A stretch of 64,000 nt of DNA from Mycobacterium adipatum (GTDB taxonomy: Bacteria > Actinomycetota > Actinomycetes > Mycobacteriales > Mycobacteriaceae). The stretch is from NCBI RefSeq assembly GCF_001644575.1, contig NZ_CP015596.1, positions 3,348,001-3,412,000 of the forward strand, written 5' to 3'. Made by a program: the position numbers and the translations under genes. The notes beneath the pieces are model-generated. The model had not been told where the DNA came from and made no database searches. It was given only the letters and a program-made list of their open reading frames with translations. Numbering within the stretch: the first letter of the stretch is position 1; each line of letters starts with the position of its first letter. Shown one piece after another: positions 44,195 through 53,053 of the stretch.

Positions 44195-46254
44195 TCGAAC
44201 TGCATATCGGCGACATCATCGAACTCCGTGGCCAGAGCTGGCATATCCGCGACAGCGACGGACTGGCCCTTCGACTCAAATGTCTCGATGACGGCAGCGA
44301 CCTGACCTTGCCGGTAGCGATGTTGCTCTGCGACGACTCCTTCGTCGGTCCCGACGCCTCTGGACCAAGTATCGCCGATCAGAGGCTGCTCGACCTCGCC
44401 ACCGACGAACAGCGACGAGATGCCCAGTTCTGGTATGAGCACCTCTCCGGCATCAAACACGCCATCGAACAGCCGGCTCAAGGACAAGCCATTTCGGGTG
44501 CCCCGATAGTGACTGTACAAGAACGACTTTCGGATAAAATATCCGAGCTACGAACCCTAGGGCGGCCGGTCTCCATGACCACCATGTGGCGCAAGTGGCA
44601 ACGCTTCAACAATGCGGGCCTGCTCGGATGTATCGATCAGCGGGGTATGCCGGGTCATGTCCGTCTGTCCGGGGTGCACGAGCGTGTGATCGTCGTCCTG
44701 GAGATGGTGAAAGCGCACTACGTAGACAAGTCGACGCCTACCAAGAAGCAGATCCTCGAAATCGCAGAGCGCCGCCTTCGTGACGACAACGTGCCGGTGC
44801 CGTGCAGGTCATCGTTGTACGCCCTACTCGCCGCACTTGACCGCGGTGAGCACACCACCGGTGACGCGACGTCGCGCCGCAGTCACGCGAACAGCCCCAA
44901 CCGAGCGTTCTCGAAGATTGTCGCGTTGTATCCAGGCGAAGAAGTGCAGCTCGACTCAACACCACTGGACGCAATGGCCTTACTGCCCGATGGTCAACCA
45001 TGCCGCATCGATTTGGCTGCCGGCATCGACGTCGCAACACTGAGCATCACCGCGGCAATTCTCCGCCCGAACGCCTGCAAAACTGTGGACGCTATCGAAC
45101 TCTGGGCCAACTCCTGTATCCCGCAACAGATGTTGCCAGGCTGGATTGAGAATATGACCGTCGCACGAAGTTACCTGTCGGACAAGCTATCCCCCCAGAT
45201 CGATCTCGATAGGGCACTCGAAAACAAACCCATCATCGATGTGCGGGGTGTCGTAGTTGACCGTGGCAAGATCTTCGTCTCACCGGTCTTCGAACGAGCA
45301 ACGGAACTTCGGGGAGTGCACCCTCGGGTCGCACCTCCGCACCAGCCCACCGCCAAGCCTCATATCGAACGCTTGCTCAAGACCATCGGCGACGACTTTG
45401 TCCGATGGATTCCGGGATACAAGGGACGCTCGGTCAGCCACCGGGGCCGAAACCCGGAGAAGGATACTGTGTGGCCGCTGTTTGTACTCCAGGCGCTGCT
45501 CGACGAATGGGTCATCACGGTGTATCAGAACCGTCCCCACTCGGGGCTTCACCTGACAGCGGCCCCTCGGATGCAGCTCTCTCCCAATGCCATGTATCGA
45601 GCGATGTCGGAGATGACACCAACTCCAGTACGGACGATGACACGCGACGATTGGATCTCGCTGAAACCACACGAGTTTCGTCGTATCAATCGCTATGGCG
45701 TCAACTTGGAGAACCTCGTGTACAACTCCGACTCGCCACGCTTTCACCAGATGCGACGAACGAAATCGTTGAATTCCAAACAGAATGGCAAGTGGGAGGT
45801 GCGCTACGACCCCACCAACCTGATGCAAATCTGGGTGCGAGACGAATCCCTAGTCTTCGACTCAGAGGGTCAGCGCAAAGTCGAAGACAATGGCTGGATC
45901 GAGTGCCGCTGGGTTCTCGCCGACTATGCGACCATTCCATTCGGAATCGACATGGTCAAAGCGATCCGTCGGGACATGAGTAAGAAACCAACCGACAAAG
46001 AAGTGCTCAGGCGCGCGGAGCAGATTCATCGTCAATTGCTCGGCGGCCCATCGGAACCGAAACCTCGACCGCTTTCCCGTGCCGAAGCGTCGGCCGGGCG
46101 CGCCAACCTCGCGCGACAAGAGCTCAGCGGCGGCCCTCCCGCTGAGGTCGTTGCGCCCGGACGAAGCGACGACACTCCGACACCGCCGGTTGTTCAGCCT
46201 ACGCTCGGACCCGTTGAGCCCATGCGTCCGATGCGTCTGTCGGAAGGGTGGTGA
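44191..46254 (+). CDS. tnsB: TnsB-like DDE transposase (Mu/rve integrase fold)
   Basis: 687 residues. N-terminal DNA-binding HTH regions (about 110-230) precede the rve core: first Asp in EEVQLDSTPLDAM (about 253), second Asp in GVVVDRGKIFVSP (about 356) and Glu in QPTAKPHIERLLKTIG (about 391), the D-D-35-E spacing. A Mu-type C-terminal beta barrel follows (YGVNLENLVYNSDSPRF, VRYDPTNLMQIWVRD). It cuts and joins the 3' transposon ends and binds repeated end sites. Second gene of the tns operon. Confidence 0.92.
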   Translation: MIELHIGDIIELRGQSWHIRDSDGLALRLKCLDDGSDLTLPVAMLLCDDSFVGPDASGPSIADQRLLDLATDEQRRDAQFWYEHLSGIKHAIEQPAQGQAISGAPIVTVQERLSDKISELRTLGRPVSMTTMWRKWQRFNNAGLLGCIDQRGMPGHVRLSGVHERVIVVLEMVKAHYVDKSTPTKKQILEIAERRLRDDNVPVPCRSSLYALLAALDRGEHTTGDATSRRSHANSPNRAFSKIVALYPGEEVQLDSTPLDAMALLPDGQPCRIDLAAGIDVATLSITAAILRPNACKTVDAIELWANSCIPQQMLPGWIENMTVARSYLSDKLSPQIDLDRALENKPIIDVRGVVVDRGKIFVSPVFERATELRGVHPRVAPPHQPTAKPHIERLLKTIGDDFVRWIPGYKGRSVSHRGRNPEKDTVWPLFVLQALLDEWVITVYQNRPHSGLHLTAAPRMQLSPNAMYRAMSEMTPTPVRTMTRDDWISLKPHEFRRINRYGVNLENLVYNSDSPRFHQMRRTKSLNSKQNGKWEVRYDPTNLMQIWVRDESLVFDSEGQRKVEDNGWIECRWVLADYATIPFGIDMVKAIRRDMSKKPTDKEVLRRAEQIHRQLLGGPSEPKPRPLSRAEASAGRANLARQELSGGPPAEVVAPGRSDDTPTPPVVQPTLGPVEPMRPMRLSEGW

Positions 46255-46257
46255 ACC

Positions 46258-47256
46258 TTGGCATCACCGACAACCCGCGAAGAGTGGCGCGAGTACTGCA
46301 CCTACGAGCCCACCCCGGACTCGCAGCGCCCCTCGTTGAGTGCGGACGAGATCAAGGCTCTCGGCACCGTCGAGCGGTCGGCGTATAACGAACGCCGCAT
46401 CGACTACCTGAACGAGGAACGCGTGTTTCCCACCCGGGATCTCACCCGCATCCTCAACCACGCACGGCGACTGCTTCGCCGATCACGAGCCAAGAAGTTC
46501 GTGGCCAGGCCCGGTATCCGAGTATCCGGGGAACCCAGGACCGGCAAAACCACCGATGTGATGGCCGCCGGCAAGCGACTGGACGCAGAAATACGACGGA
46601 CTTGCGGCAGGGAGAACGATCTGTCCTTCCTTCCCGTCGTCTACACCACCATCGCCACGGCGACAACGACGAACAAACTCTGGGTGCGCCTCGCCGACTT
46701 CGTCGGTGCACGCGAGCTGCGAGGTAGCAATGCCGACGAGCGACTCGTGGACCTGGCGCGACTGCTGAAGAGCCTCGGCACCAAGTTCGTCATCCTCGAT
46801 GACGTCCAACGCCTCAACACCGATCGCGCAGCAGGAGCCGAAGTCGCCGACAACATCAAGACCTTCGCCGAAAACCTCGATGCAACAATGCTCTTTGCAG
46901 GAATTTCATTGGAGACCGCTCCCCTGTTCAGCGGCGAGAACGGAGAGCAGTGGCGCAAACGTACCCGGCCCATCAACCTGAGCAACTACTCACTGTCGAA
47001 TGACGCCGACCATAAGGAGTGGTTGCAGCTCGTCGCATCCTTCGAACGCATTCTTCCCCTCCCCCTGCATGAACACGGAATGCTCGAACGGCATGCGGAC
47101 TACCTCTACCACCGCACCGGCGGCTCCATCGCATCCTTAAGCGATCTGATTATCGATGCCGCTACCGACGCCATCGACTTCGGTACCGAAGCGATCACGT
47201 TAGACCTCCTCGACTCGATTGCGATCGACGACGTGGACCCGGGGGTGGCCCGCTAA
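46258..47256 (+). CDS. tnsC: TnsC/TniB-like AAA+ ATPase
   Basis: 332 residues from a TTG start 3 bp after the tnsB stop. Walker A is SGEPRTGKTTDVM (about residues 86-98) and Walker B is KFVILDDVQRL (about 174-184); a sensor region LDATMLFAGISLE follows. The ATPase links target choice by TniQ to the TnsA-TnsB transposase and gives target immunity. It overlaps tniQ in TAATG. Confidence 0.9.
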   Translation: MASPTTREEWREYCTYEPTPDSQRPSLSADEIKALGTVERSAYNERRIDYLNEERVFPTRDLTRILNHARRLLRRSRAKKFVARPGIRVSGEPRTGKTTDVMAAGKRLDAEIRRTCGRENDLSFLPVVYTTIATATTTNKLWVRLADFVGARELRGSNADERLVDLARLLKSLGTKFVILDDVQRLNTDRAAGAEVADNIKTFAENLDATMLFAGISLETAPLFSGENGEQWRKRTRPINLSNYSLSNDADHKEWLQLVASFERILPLPLHEHGMLERHADYLYHRTGGSIASLSDLIIDAATDAIDFGTEAITLDLLDSIAIDDVDPGVAR

Positions 47257-48179
47257 TGCCATCCCGTTCCGAATTACCACTGACGCCCCCAGTGGGAATC
47301 CGTCACAGCCAACGGCGACTACCGGTACCGCTGTCGCCGATGAAATCTGAGACGCTGAAAAGCTACCTCCGACGGCTCACGGATCAGAATCTTTTGCGAC
47401 CCGGCTGGTTGCCTCGACTCGCCCGGCATCGCCACTTCGTTGCAGACCTCGTCGAGTTAACCGGTTTCACAGAGCGCGGGCTGGTCGCGGCACTCCCAGA
47501 ACTGCGAACCCCGCAGGCAGTTGAGCGATGGCCGCACCTGGTCGGCCACGTCTCCAAACGGGCGAGCACCCGATCGGCATGCACACACTGCGCCGCCGCC
47601 AAGACTCACGGCCGAACGGAAGTTGTGACTGTCTTCGCTAGCCATGAACAAGTGATCTGCACCGCGCACCAGCAGTGGACAGGCAGTTCTGCACTCAGAT
47701 TTCCTGTTCAGGAACAGTTTTCAGTACGCAACTGTGTCGACGTCTCAGACGCACACCGCGAACACCTTCAACTCATCCGACGATGGGGCCGCGGCCCCGT
47801 GTATAGCTGCTTCTTTGCCGCCATCCGCTGTTTTACTCAGTGGTCACACTGGCCGGCCGTATCCCGAGCACCTAGTATCCAGCGTCGCAGGGAACGGCTC
47901 GATATCCCCGATGACGCACCACCAACGATTGCCCGACAGGTCGCCGCCTGGTACCCGAGCGCGGTAGCGCTAACAGACCTCATCATCTCGCTACGGCACG
48001 ACTTCGCGAAAGAGGGTAGGTCATCGGCCGCGAAAATCGTTGCAAGCTCGCACATTCGACTCAGAAGCATCTTTCCCGACTTATCCCCGAGCGGCGCATC
48101 GGACCACTTCCGGCAGGCAATACTAGGCGAACTAGACACTCCCCCAGATGAAGTCGAAGTCGCACCGAGCAACCGATGA
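47256..48179 (+). CDS. tniQ: TniQ/TnsD-like target-selection protein
   Basis: 307 residues, coupled to tnsC by TAATG. It has the TniQ opening PLSPMKSETLKSYLRRLTDQ then NLLRPGWLPRLARHRHF, a zinc knuckle (CTHC near residue 109 paired with CTAH near 138), and a C-terminal HTH-like stretch (PPTIARQVAAWYPSAVALTD). TniQ recruits the transposition machinery to a target, either a fixed attachment site or mobile DNA. Only one TniQ is seen and no Cas genes are near, so this is not a CRISPR-guided element as far as the window shows. Confidence 0.85.
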   Translation: MPSRSELPLTPPVGIRHSQRRLPVPLSPMKSETLKSYLRRLTDQNLLRPGWLPRLARHRHFVADLVELTGFTERGLVAALPELRTPQAVERWPHLVGHVSKRASTRSACTHCAAAKTHGRTEVVTVFASHEQVICTAHQQWTGSSALRFPVQEQFSVRNCVDVSDAHREHLQLIRRWGRGPVYSCFFAAIRCFTQWSHWPAVSRAPSIQRRRERLDIPDDAPPTIARQVAAWYPSAVALTDLIISLRHDFAKEGRSSAAKIVASSHIRLRSIFPDLSPSGASDHFRQAILGELDTPPDEVEVAPSNR

Positions 48180-48206
48180 CTGAGTCCCAGCGGTACAGAG
48201 AGGACG

Positions 48207-48554
48207 ATGGTGGCAATGTCAAGCCGAAGCTGTGAGGAGCCCCCTACCCCAATCGGATCGCTCTGCAGTGAATGGGAGTTGGACCAAGGCATCGCATCCC
48301 GCGTCGTCTACACACCCGACCGGTTCCCCGCCGGATGCACGGCTGGAGTCCGTATCAGCGCGATTCAGGTCGAAGACGGCAGCTTTGAGACTGCTGCCGA
48401 CGTTCCCCACATCTACCTCGAGTTCCACCCTGATTCTGGACTCACCATTGAGAACGCGCGGGCTCTCGCGCTCGTCCTCACCGAGTCCGCCGCTCAGCTC
48501 GAAAGTTGGATCGAGATGTTCGGTGCCGTCGCCGATCCTGGTGCCGAACGTTGA
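48207..48554 (+). CDS. Hypothetical protein (DUF6907-like)
   Basis: 115 residues with the ribosome site GAGAGG. A beta-rich core (GVRISAIQVEDGSF, VPHIYLEFHPDSGLTIENAR) precedes the helix ALALVLTESAAQLESWIEMF. The pattern resembles DUF6907-type small proteins of actinobacteria (weak). The stop overlaps the antitoxin TTG start (TTGA). First gene of the accessory block after tniQ. Function unknown. Confidence 0.65.
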   Translation: MVAMSSRSCEEPPTPIGSLCSEWELDQGIASRVVYTPDRFPAGCTAGVRISAIQVEDGSFETAADVPHIYLEFHPDSGLTIENARALALVLTESAAQLESWIEMFGAVADPGAER

Positions 48555-48721
48555 TCGATCCCTTGCTTCCGCGCATCAGCATCACCGAACTACGCCGACA
48601 TTTCAGCCGGTTCATCACTGAAGCCGAACAAGGGCGGACTTTCGTGATCACCCGGCAGGGACGCGAGGTTGCCTTGCTCGTACCTGCCGGGCGCTTCGCC
48701 GACGAAGATCTGCATCAGTGA
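48551..48721 (+). CDS. Phd/YefM-type antitoxin without visible toxin
   Basis: 56 residues from TTG 48551, in a TTGA overlap with the preceding gene. The sequence ISITELRRHFSRFITEAEQG then RTFVITRQGREVALLVPAGR is the complete N-terminal DNA-binding fold of Phd/YefM antitoxins. The tail is very short. No intact VapC, Doc or RelE toxin follows; only a VTYTSSSRPK-like stretch at 48718 hints at a lost PIN toxin. A second, broken copy lies at 52900-53015. Confidence 0.85.
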   Translation: MIDPLLPRISITELRRHFSRFITEAEQGRTFVITRQGREVALLVPAGRFADEDLHQ

Positions 48722-48791
48722 CGTATACGTCGTCCTCACGTCCCAAGGAGCGCTCGCCTACCAAAAGAGGACCACCAGCAGTATTGGAGTC

Positions 48792-49463
48792 ATGCAACAC
48801 CCAACATCCCGACCGAACTTCGACCACAGTCCCTGCTACCGCGACGGTCTGCACCCGCCTACGAAGCCCGGGCGCCAGTGGTGCCGCGCTCATGGTCCGG
48901 CCAGTCGCTCGCGAGGGTATGGCCAACCCGTCGCCGTGGCGTCACCGCCGCAGACCCAGCAAGACGACACCGGTCCTGCCGAGGTGCGCCGACGTCGTGC
49001 AGAGGCCGCCAAGCAGTACCAGCCCAGCAGGGTTCGGCTTCTGCTGGTGGCCCAAGCTCCACCTGACGCCGACGACCGCTACTTCTACTTTCTCGACGTA
49101 GCGCAGCACGACTGGCTGTTTCGGGCGGTCGCGCGGGCAATCCTGCCCCACGTAGAGCTGACCCGGACCAACAAGGCATCCGTGCTGGCGCAGCTGCGCG
49201 ACCGCGGCATCTTCCTGATCGACCTCAAGCCCGATCCCGTGGACGGGTCCGACCTGTCGCCCTACGTGCCCGCGCTCCTTGACCGGGTTGCCGAGCTGGA
49301 ACCCGAACGCATCATCCTGATCAAGGCCGATGTGTTCCGCGTGGCATATCCCGCGTTGGCCGCCGCAGGCCTTCCGGTCAGCCAGGTGCGGATCCCCTTC
49401 CCTTCGTCTGGGCGACAGAGAGAGTTCGCGGTCGCGTTCGGTCGAGCTCTCGCAGGCGAGTAA
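48792..49463 (+). CDS. Uracil-DNA-glycosylase-superfamily-like protein
   Basis: 223 residues if begun at ATG 48792; the true start may be later, since conservation-like sequence begins at about SRVRLLLVAQAPPDADDRYF. The order VAQAPP, FYFLDVAQHDWLFRAVAR, GIFLIDLKPDPVDG and RIPFPSSGRQREFAVAFGRA resembles uracil-DNA-glycosylase-fold proteins that handle damaged or foreign DNA. A catalytic role is not proven. A Cys-containing N-terminal extension (CYRDG, WCRAHG) may be spurious. Confidence 0.65.
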   Translation: MQHPTSRPNFDHSPCYRDGLHPPTKPGRQWCRAHGPASRSRGYGQPVAVASPPQTQQDDTGPAEVRRRRAEAAKQYQPSRVRLLLVAQAPPDADDRYFYFLDVAQHDWLFRAVARAILPHVELTRTNKASVLAQLRDRGIFLIDLKPDPVDGSDLSPYVPALLDRVAELEPERIILIKADVFRVAYPALAAAGLPVSQVRIPFPSSGRQREFAVAFGRALAGE

Positions 49464-49503
49464 CAGTTCGCGATGTCACCGTGCCTCGGTAGCGTCGCTT
49501 CCC

Positions 49504-50358
49504 ATGGGACCGGATGACTTCTTCGAGGAAATCGAAACGGTCAGTCCATGGTCGAGTGAACCGTCCATCACGACGAAGCTCCGGAAGGACCTGCTGAACG
49601 AGCTGCGCGCCGGCCCCGTAGCCGGCGCGGACGACCTCGACGCGGCGATCGCGCTGACCCACTTGGTGTGGGATAACCTGACTGCGTTCGGCACCGACGG
49701 CAGCAACGCGCTCGACGACAAGGAAATCGCCCTTGCCCAGCGCGCCCTCACCGCGACCCTCTCGCGAATCGGCATTACGCTGAGCTTCCCCTGGCGGGAC
49801 TTCGCCACCTTCAAGACGCATTGGTTGCGTAACGGCTGCTACAACTCGTGGCAAGCCCGCCGAGACCTCCTCAACGAGCTGTTTTCCCCAGTGCAGGCGG
49901 AGCTGGATCAGCAGGAGGAGGATCAGTTCCGCGCCGTGAACGCTGAGGCGGTGTCGCCGCACACCAAGACGGGCTGGCCGAAGGTTGACGAGGAGCTCAC
50001 CGAGCTTCGCCGGCGTTTCCGCACCGCCACCACCACGCAGGACTATCGCGACGTCGGCAACCGCGCCGTTGGCGTGCTTGAGGCGTTGAGCCGCACCATT
50101 TACGACCCCTCCGTGCATCTCCGAGACGGCGAGACCGAGCCGCCGGCCGATAAGACAAAGCAGCGCATCGGCCGCTACGTCGAGGACTCCTTGGCGGGCA
50201 AGAACAACGAGGCGATCCGCGGCGTCGCGAACAAGGTGATCGAGCTGGCACACAGCGTGAAGCACTCCACCGCGCCTACACGGCGGGAGGCCGGAATCGC
50301 GGCGGATTCGGTGATCATGCTCGCGAACATCTTGCGCCGGGTCGATCAAGACTTCTGA
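49504..50358 (+). CDS. Hypothetical protein, HEPN/Abi-like helical protein
   Basis: 284 residues from ATG 49504. It is largely alpha-helical. The second half, VGNRAVGVLEALSRTIYDPS plus EDSLAGKNNEAIRGVANKVI and AGIAADSVIMLANILRRVDQ, has the look of abortive-infection proteins that bear HEPN-type helical bundles; a clear RNase RxxxxH motif is not seen. It stands alone between defence-type genes. Family assignment is tentative. Confidence 0.5.
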   Translation: MGPDDFFEEIETVSPWSSEPSITTKLRKDLLNELRAGPVAGADDLDAAIALTHLVWDNLTAFGTDGSNALDDKEIALAQRALTATLSRIGITLSFPWRDFATFKTHWLRNGCYNSWQARRDLLNELFSPVQAELDQQEEDQFRAVNAEAVSPHTKTGWPKVDEELTELRRRFRTATTTQDYRDVGNRAVGVLEALSRTIYDPSVHLRDGETEPPADKTKQRIGRYVEDSLAGKNNEAIRGVANKVIELAHSVKHSTAPTRREAGIAADSVIMLANILRRVDQDF

Positions 50359-50438
50359 ATGGGTAAACGCAGCACGGGACCTGACACACGCAGCGCGGCG
50401 CTCCGGTGCTGTCGGTCAGCGCTTGTAGGCTGCCGCCC

Positions 50439-50807
50439 ATGCCAGAGGAAGACGCCAAGTTCGGCGACGTCTACTGGGTGACCAAGGAGGCCACCCAGAA
50501 TCCGGCGCGCGTCGGCAAGCCCGCACGTCCGATGGCATGTATGGCCGAGCGCCGCGAGGACACGACATGGGCCGGGCTGCCCCGGATCACCAGCGACGAA
50601 AAGCCTGAAGACCTGCCCAGCAAGGCGATGCCGGAGATTCATACGACCCGCTTGAACACCGCAGGGTGGTGGACGGCCCGGTACATCCACCCGGTCTACA
50701 AGGCGGTCACGGGGCATGCCGGAAAGTGCGAGTATCTCGGCCAGCTGCCCAAAGATGAGGTGACGGTGGCCAGGGAGGTCTACCGGGGTCGGCTGTACGA
50801 CTCGTGA
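50439..50807 (+). CDS. Hypothetical protein
   Basis: 122 residues from ATG 50439. The opening FGDVYWVTKEATQNPARVGK then PARPMACMAERREDTTWAGL could be an SH3-like barrel as in MazF/PemK relatives, but catalytic residues cannot be matched. It may pair with the HTH/metalloprotease genes that follow on the same strand after 49 bp. Confidence 0.5.
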   Translation: MPEEDAKFGDVYWVTKEATQNPARVGKPARPMACMAERREDTTWAGLPRITSDEKPEDLPSKAMPEIHTTRLNTAGWWTARYIHPVYKAVTGHAGKCEYLGQLPKDEVTVAREVYRGRLYDS

Positions 50808-50856
50808 CCTGTACTCTGGCGATTCTTTTTGCAGCGACGACCGAAGAAGGTGAGCA

Positions 50857-51735
50857 GTGAGCGGACGTGATCGGCCGGCCGGAATACCGGCATCTGCGCA
50901 CCAGCTCTGGGACAACGGCGCGCAGAGCGAGCAGGTCCGCGCCGGAGACCTGTGGGTCCTCTCCTGGGACGGCGAGGTCGTAGGGCTCGCAGCGATCGCC
51001 GCGGCGAAGCACGGGTTCGTCTTGGCCTGGCCGGTGACGCTGCCCGGTGAGGTGTCGTTCGCTCCTGGTCTGGTTGTGGAGAATTCACCACTCGGGGTTC
51101 CGGTCACCCTTTGGCCGACCAGGGAGACTGGCATCGGTGACCACCTTCTCGATCGCAGCCTCGGGCAGCTGCTACTGCCCGACCGGATCCGCCCGATCTC
51201 CTTCGCGCTCGATGACAGCGACGACCCCGGCTTGGCCTTCGCACCAGGTTCCGCTCGCGACTCTGACAACACTGAGGCCGACCGATTGATGGTGGATCAC
51301 TGGACCGAGCTGTGCTTCAACGCCGGCGGCGCCGAGGAGGGTTCATTTCTCGACTCGGCGAAGGTCCGGCAGGCTGGCGGAAGCTCGCGGATCGTCAGCG
51401 AGGTACTAGGACTCGCGCTGCCGGAACTGAGGGCCCTCATGGACGGTATCGTGCCGATCTCCGACGAGCAGCTCACCGCCGTCGCCGAGCGTCTCGGGGT
51501 CAACCGAGATGCGCTCGTCGGAGCCGACCCCCTCGCGGACGTCGTGATTGACCTCGCCTCTCCGAGCTACAAGCATCTCATCGCGGCGCGTACCGAGGCG
51601 ACCGGCCTCGGAGAGGCGAACATTCGCCGCTTCGCCCGTCGCGAGTTTGCCCTCGCTGCGCGCAACGACAGCGACGCCCTGCGGGAGGCGAAGCTGCGAG
51701 ACGCGATCAATCGCGCCGGCCGGGACATCAGGTAG
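50857..51735 (+). CDS. Two-domain protein with C-terminal HTH, partner of the metalloprotease
   Basis: 292 residues from GTG 50857. The N-terminal half is beta-rich (AGDLWVLSWDGEVVGLAAIA, FVLAWPVTLPGEVSFAPGLV). The second half has an XRE-like segment (RIVSEVLGLALPELRALMDG, ISDEQLTAVAERLGVNRDAL). It is followed 4 bp on by an ImmA/IrrE-type protease. In ImmR-ImmA pairs the protease cleaves an HTH repressor to induce genes; the same logic is likely here. The first domain's family is unknown. Confidence 0.65.
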   Translation: MSGRDRPAGIPASAHQLWDNGAQSEQVRAGDLWVLSWDGEVVGLAAIAAAKHGFVLAWPVTLPGEVSFAPGLVVENSPLGVPVTLWPTRETGIGDHLLDRSLGQLLLPDRIRPISFALDDSDDPGLAFAPGSARDSDNTEADRLMVDHWTELCFNAGGAEEGSFLDSAKVRQAGGSSRIVSEVLGLALPELRALMDGIVPISDEQLTAVAERLGVNRDALVGADPLADVVIDLASPSYKHLIAARTEATGLGEANIRRFARREFALAARNDSDALREAKLRDAINRAGRDIR

Positions 51736-51739
51736 TCCG

Positions 51740-52753
51740 GTGGACGGTTGGGAGGATCTCGCCGTCGGTCGTGACGCCCACGCGATCGCGTCCCGCATCA
51801 TCGCAGAGTGCACCACCTTCAACTTCGCCGCGTTGCGCGACAACCCACTCGGAGCGGTGATGGGATCTGTCGGGATCGAGGTGGAGATCGAGGACGGACT
51901 CATCGAGACCGGTTGCGGCGGAGGCGGCTACTACCGCCCGAAACCGCCAACGATCCACCTCCACCCGGCGACCTACCGCCGTGACAACTTCACCGTGCTG
52001 CACGAACTCGGCCACCATCTGCAGCAGACGCACGACCAGTGGGGGTTCACGCTGATCGACATGGCCGAACGCGAGCGCCGCGACATCGAGGAGAAGGTGT
52101 GCGACCAGTTCGCCGCCCAGGTGCTCATGCCGGTCAGCGATACCGACCGCCACGCCACCTCACTTCACCCCGCCGATGTCATGGCCGGTCTCTTCGCCCG
52201 GTGGGAAGCGTCGCGTTCTGCCGTTCTGCAGCGCGTGCGCGAAATGATGCCCCAGGGCGCCCGCTGGCTCCTCGCCGTCTCGGACCTGGACGGGGTCGTG
52301 ATCACTTCGGCGACCACTTACGAGGACCCGCAACCCCCAAAGGGATTAATGCAGGAAGGGTTCCGGCGCGTTGCGGTCGAGGCGGTGGATGCTGCAGTGC
52401 GTCGGGAGTTCCACGAGGGAATCGAATACAAAACCGGGTCCGTGCTCGACGGGATGCGGGTGGAGGCTGCGCTCGACCACGAGGAGCGTTACGTGTTCCT
52501 CGCCCTGCGGCCGACGACCGCGAACGGGGCGGGCACGTGGACGTACCCCTCCCGGGAATGCTCCAACCCAGCGTGTGAAAAGGCATTTCAGGCTACGTCG
52601 TCAAGCGGCCGCTGCGAGACCTGTCAGGACTTCAAGTGTCCGCACTGCCACCGATGCGGATGCACCGCGCCCGCACCTCCCGAGAAGTGCGGTACGTGCT
52701 TTCTGCCGTATACACCAGCCGAGATGGCATCAGGCAATCACGAGTGCTGGTGA
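51740..52753 (+). CDS. ImmA/IrrE-type metalloprotease with zinc-ribbon tail
   Basis: 337 residues from GTG 51740, 4 bp after the HTH gene. The zinc protease motif is HELGHH (residues 88-93), with a downstream Glu in RDIEEKVCDQFAAQVLMPV, typical of ImmA/IrrE (COG2856). The C-terminus carries Cys pairs (CSNPAC, CETCQDFKCPHCHRCGC, CGTC) that form a zinc ribbon, unusual for ImmA. It probably cleaves its partner HTH protein in response to DNA damage, phage or transfer. Confidence 0.85.
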   Translation: MDGWEDLAVGRDAHAIASRIIAECTTFNFAALRDNPLGAVMGSVGIEVEIEDGLIETGCGGGGYYRPKPPTIHLHPATYRRDNFTVLHELGHHLQQTHDQWGFTLIDMAERERRDIEEKVCDQFAAQVLMPVSDTDRHATSLHPADVMAGLFARWEASRSAVLQRVREMMPQGARWLLAVSDLDGVVITSATTYEDPQPPKGLMQEGFRRVAVEAVDAAVRREFHEGIEYKTGSVLDGMRVEAALDHEERYVFLALRPTTANGAGTWTYPSRECSNPACEKAFQATSSSGRCETCQDFKCPHCHRCGCTAPAPPEKCGTCFLPYTPAEMASGNHECW

Positions 52754-53053
52754 CCACGGAGGGAAGGCAGACGTTTGCCGGTCGTGATGAGAAGCACCTT
52801 GTCGCCGTGGCCCATCATCGGTACGCGTAAGTCGCGCACCGCGCCGGCAGAAATTGTTCCTATCAAGGACGAGTTCCATAGTGTCATCAATGGATCCGGG
52901 TGCGTCGAAATCTCAGCTGCATGTTTAGCGAAGCGATCCAGGGCCGGACTCCTGTCGTCGCCCGGCAGGGCGGGAAGTCGCCGTGTTCGTTGCCGCCAAA
53001 ACACTCCTTGAGCCGCATCGTACCTCCGATCAAGCAGAAGCCCGCAACCTTGG
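52754..53053. other. Gap between the metalloprotease and drmC
   Basis: 300 bp holding a decayed Phd antitoxin (52900-53015). Nothing else was recognised. It separates two converging units, the plus-strand accessory block and the minus-strand DISARM operon. Confidence 0.6.
52900..53015 (+). pseudogene. Decayed Phd-type antitoxin
   Basis: One frame reads RRNLSCMFSEAIQGRTPVVA then RQG; after a frameshift near 52970 another reads REVAVFVAAKTLLEP. Joined, they match the Phd pattern of the intact copy at 48551 (ITEAEQGRTFVITRQGREVA). No toxin remains. Its position just beyond drmC suggests insertion debris. Confidence 0.7.

Larger units (their letters stand above)
43412..48179 (+). mobile_element. 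Tn7-like transposition operon tnsA-tnsB-tnsC-tniQ (core)
   Basis: Four genes joined by ATGA and TAATG overlaps or a 3-bp gap form the full machinery of a Tn7-like element. The element's ends were not identified. By analogy with Tn7, where the right end lies beside tnsA, its cargo should lie downstream (48.2 kb onward), including the DISARM operon. Confidence 0.8.

Noticed and set aside
43412..48179. CRISPR-associated transposon
   Set aside because: TnsA, TnsB, TnsC and TniQ are present, but no Cas effector or CRISPR repeat is visible in the window.
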